From: Acidaminococcaceae bacterium
Lineage (GTDB): Bacteria; Bacillota; Negativicutes; Acidaminococcales; Acidaminococcaceae
Assembly: GCA_944390935.1 (NCBI GenBank)
Contig: CALXRU010000015.1
Span: 1 to 43,008, forward strand
DNA: 43,008 nt
Direction: 5' to 3'
Positions 42,761-43,008 of the stretch are shown here, piece by piece. The notes beneath the pieces are model-generated. The model had not been told where the DNA came from, searched no databases, and worked only from the letters and a program-made list of their open reading frames with translations. The first letter of the stretch is position 1; every line of letters starts with the position of its first letter. The position numbers and the translations under genes were made by a program.

Positions 42761-43008
42761 TTATTTAAAATATTCGTTTAACTTGCTGGCAAGTTCTTTT
42801 GCTTCTTCCGGTGAAAGGTCATATTGATTTCTTATAACGTAACCCTGTAAAGTACCGGCTTTGCGGTTATCAATAACAATATCAGGATATTTTAAAATAT
42901 CTTCTAACAATTTAAGCAAATAATCAGAATGATCTTCGTTTTCTAACCAGTAACCAACTTTTGTAAGTTCAGCAAGGCAGCCTTTAACAATTTTTCTTTG
43001 CTTGGTAC
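42761..43008 (-). CDS. Unknown protein, 5' end outside the window
   Basis: A partial minus-strand frame of 81 residues ending ...EEAKELASKLNEYFK, open to the right edge. I do not recognise it. It is acidic and helical, with a WLENEDHSDYLLKLLEDILK stretch and no membrane segment or Cys motif. It is clearly richer in A and T than its neighbours, as is common for accessory genes. No function can be offered. Confidence 0.6.
   Translation of the reverse strand, partial: TKQRKIVKGCLAELTKVGYWLENEDHSDYLLKLLEDILKYPDIVIDNRKAGTLQGYVIRNQYDLSPEEAKELASKLNEYFK

Overview
The window looks like a chromosomal segment of a diderm Firmicute (class Negativicutes, perhaps near Acidaminococcaceae/Phascolarctobacterium). 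The evidence is the pairing of Firmicute-type gene order and -35/-10 promoters with outer-membrane porins carrying an N-terminal SLH domain (OmpM type) and ending in Phe, a clostridial-type [FeFe] hydrogenase, and the set ruvCAB-queH-spoIID-queA-tgt-yajC-secDF. The placement is inference from content; no 16S gene is present. Base composition is near 50% GC and codon use is fairly even, apart from the AT-rich right edge.

Left part (1-10.4 kb): the 3' end of an unidentified structured RNA with its terminator, a [FeFe] hydrogenase, a SIMPL-domain secreted protein, dinB, the divergent pair rpsT/lepA, a 55-residue ribbon-helix-helix protein with a palindromic operator, an M16C metalloprotease and a DUF1848 protein.

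Middle (10.4-31 kb): a cobalt/corrinoid acquisition region. Three cobalamin riboswitches are visible. Two (10571 and 23452) are near-duplicates, each leading to an SLH-anchored outer-membrane porin. The third (12378) precedes a five-gene Nik/Dpp-type ABC importer, probably for cobalt or nickel. Behind the third porin module lie an exported cobaltochelatase CbiK, a BtuFCD-like importer and an ABC-2 ATPase/permease pair. All three riboswitch leaders share a palindrome (consensus TATACCYATACSGGYATA) whose centre lies 49.5 bp before the -35 box of an extended -10 promoter. I regard this as the most interesting signal in the window: a second, probably protein-based, layer of control over the B12 regulon. 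Interspersed are a His-rich Zn/Cd-type P-type ATPase with twin ArsR-like operators, an AlkA-type glycosylase, three tRNAs (Asp, Gly, Trp) and a MATE exporter whose promoter overlaps half-sites of the same palindrome.

Right part (31-43 kb): a minus-strand redox operon (a 40-residue CXXC protein, a membrane polyferredoxin and a TlpA-like thioredoxin), then a long plus-strand housekeeping block: yebC, the Holliday-junction genes ruvC-ruvA-ruvB, the queuosine genes queH, queA and tgt with a SpoIID/LytB-domain protein among them, yajC, 5-formyltetrahydrofolate cyclo-ligase, secD and secF. The window ends inside a minus-strand gene of unknown function. No CRISPR array, insertion sequence or prophage was seen.
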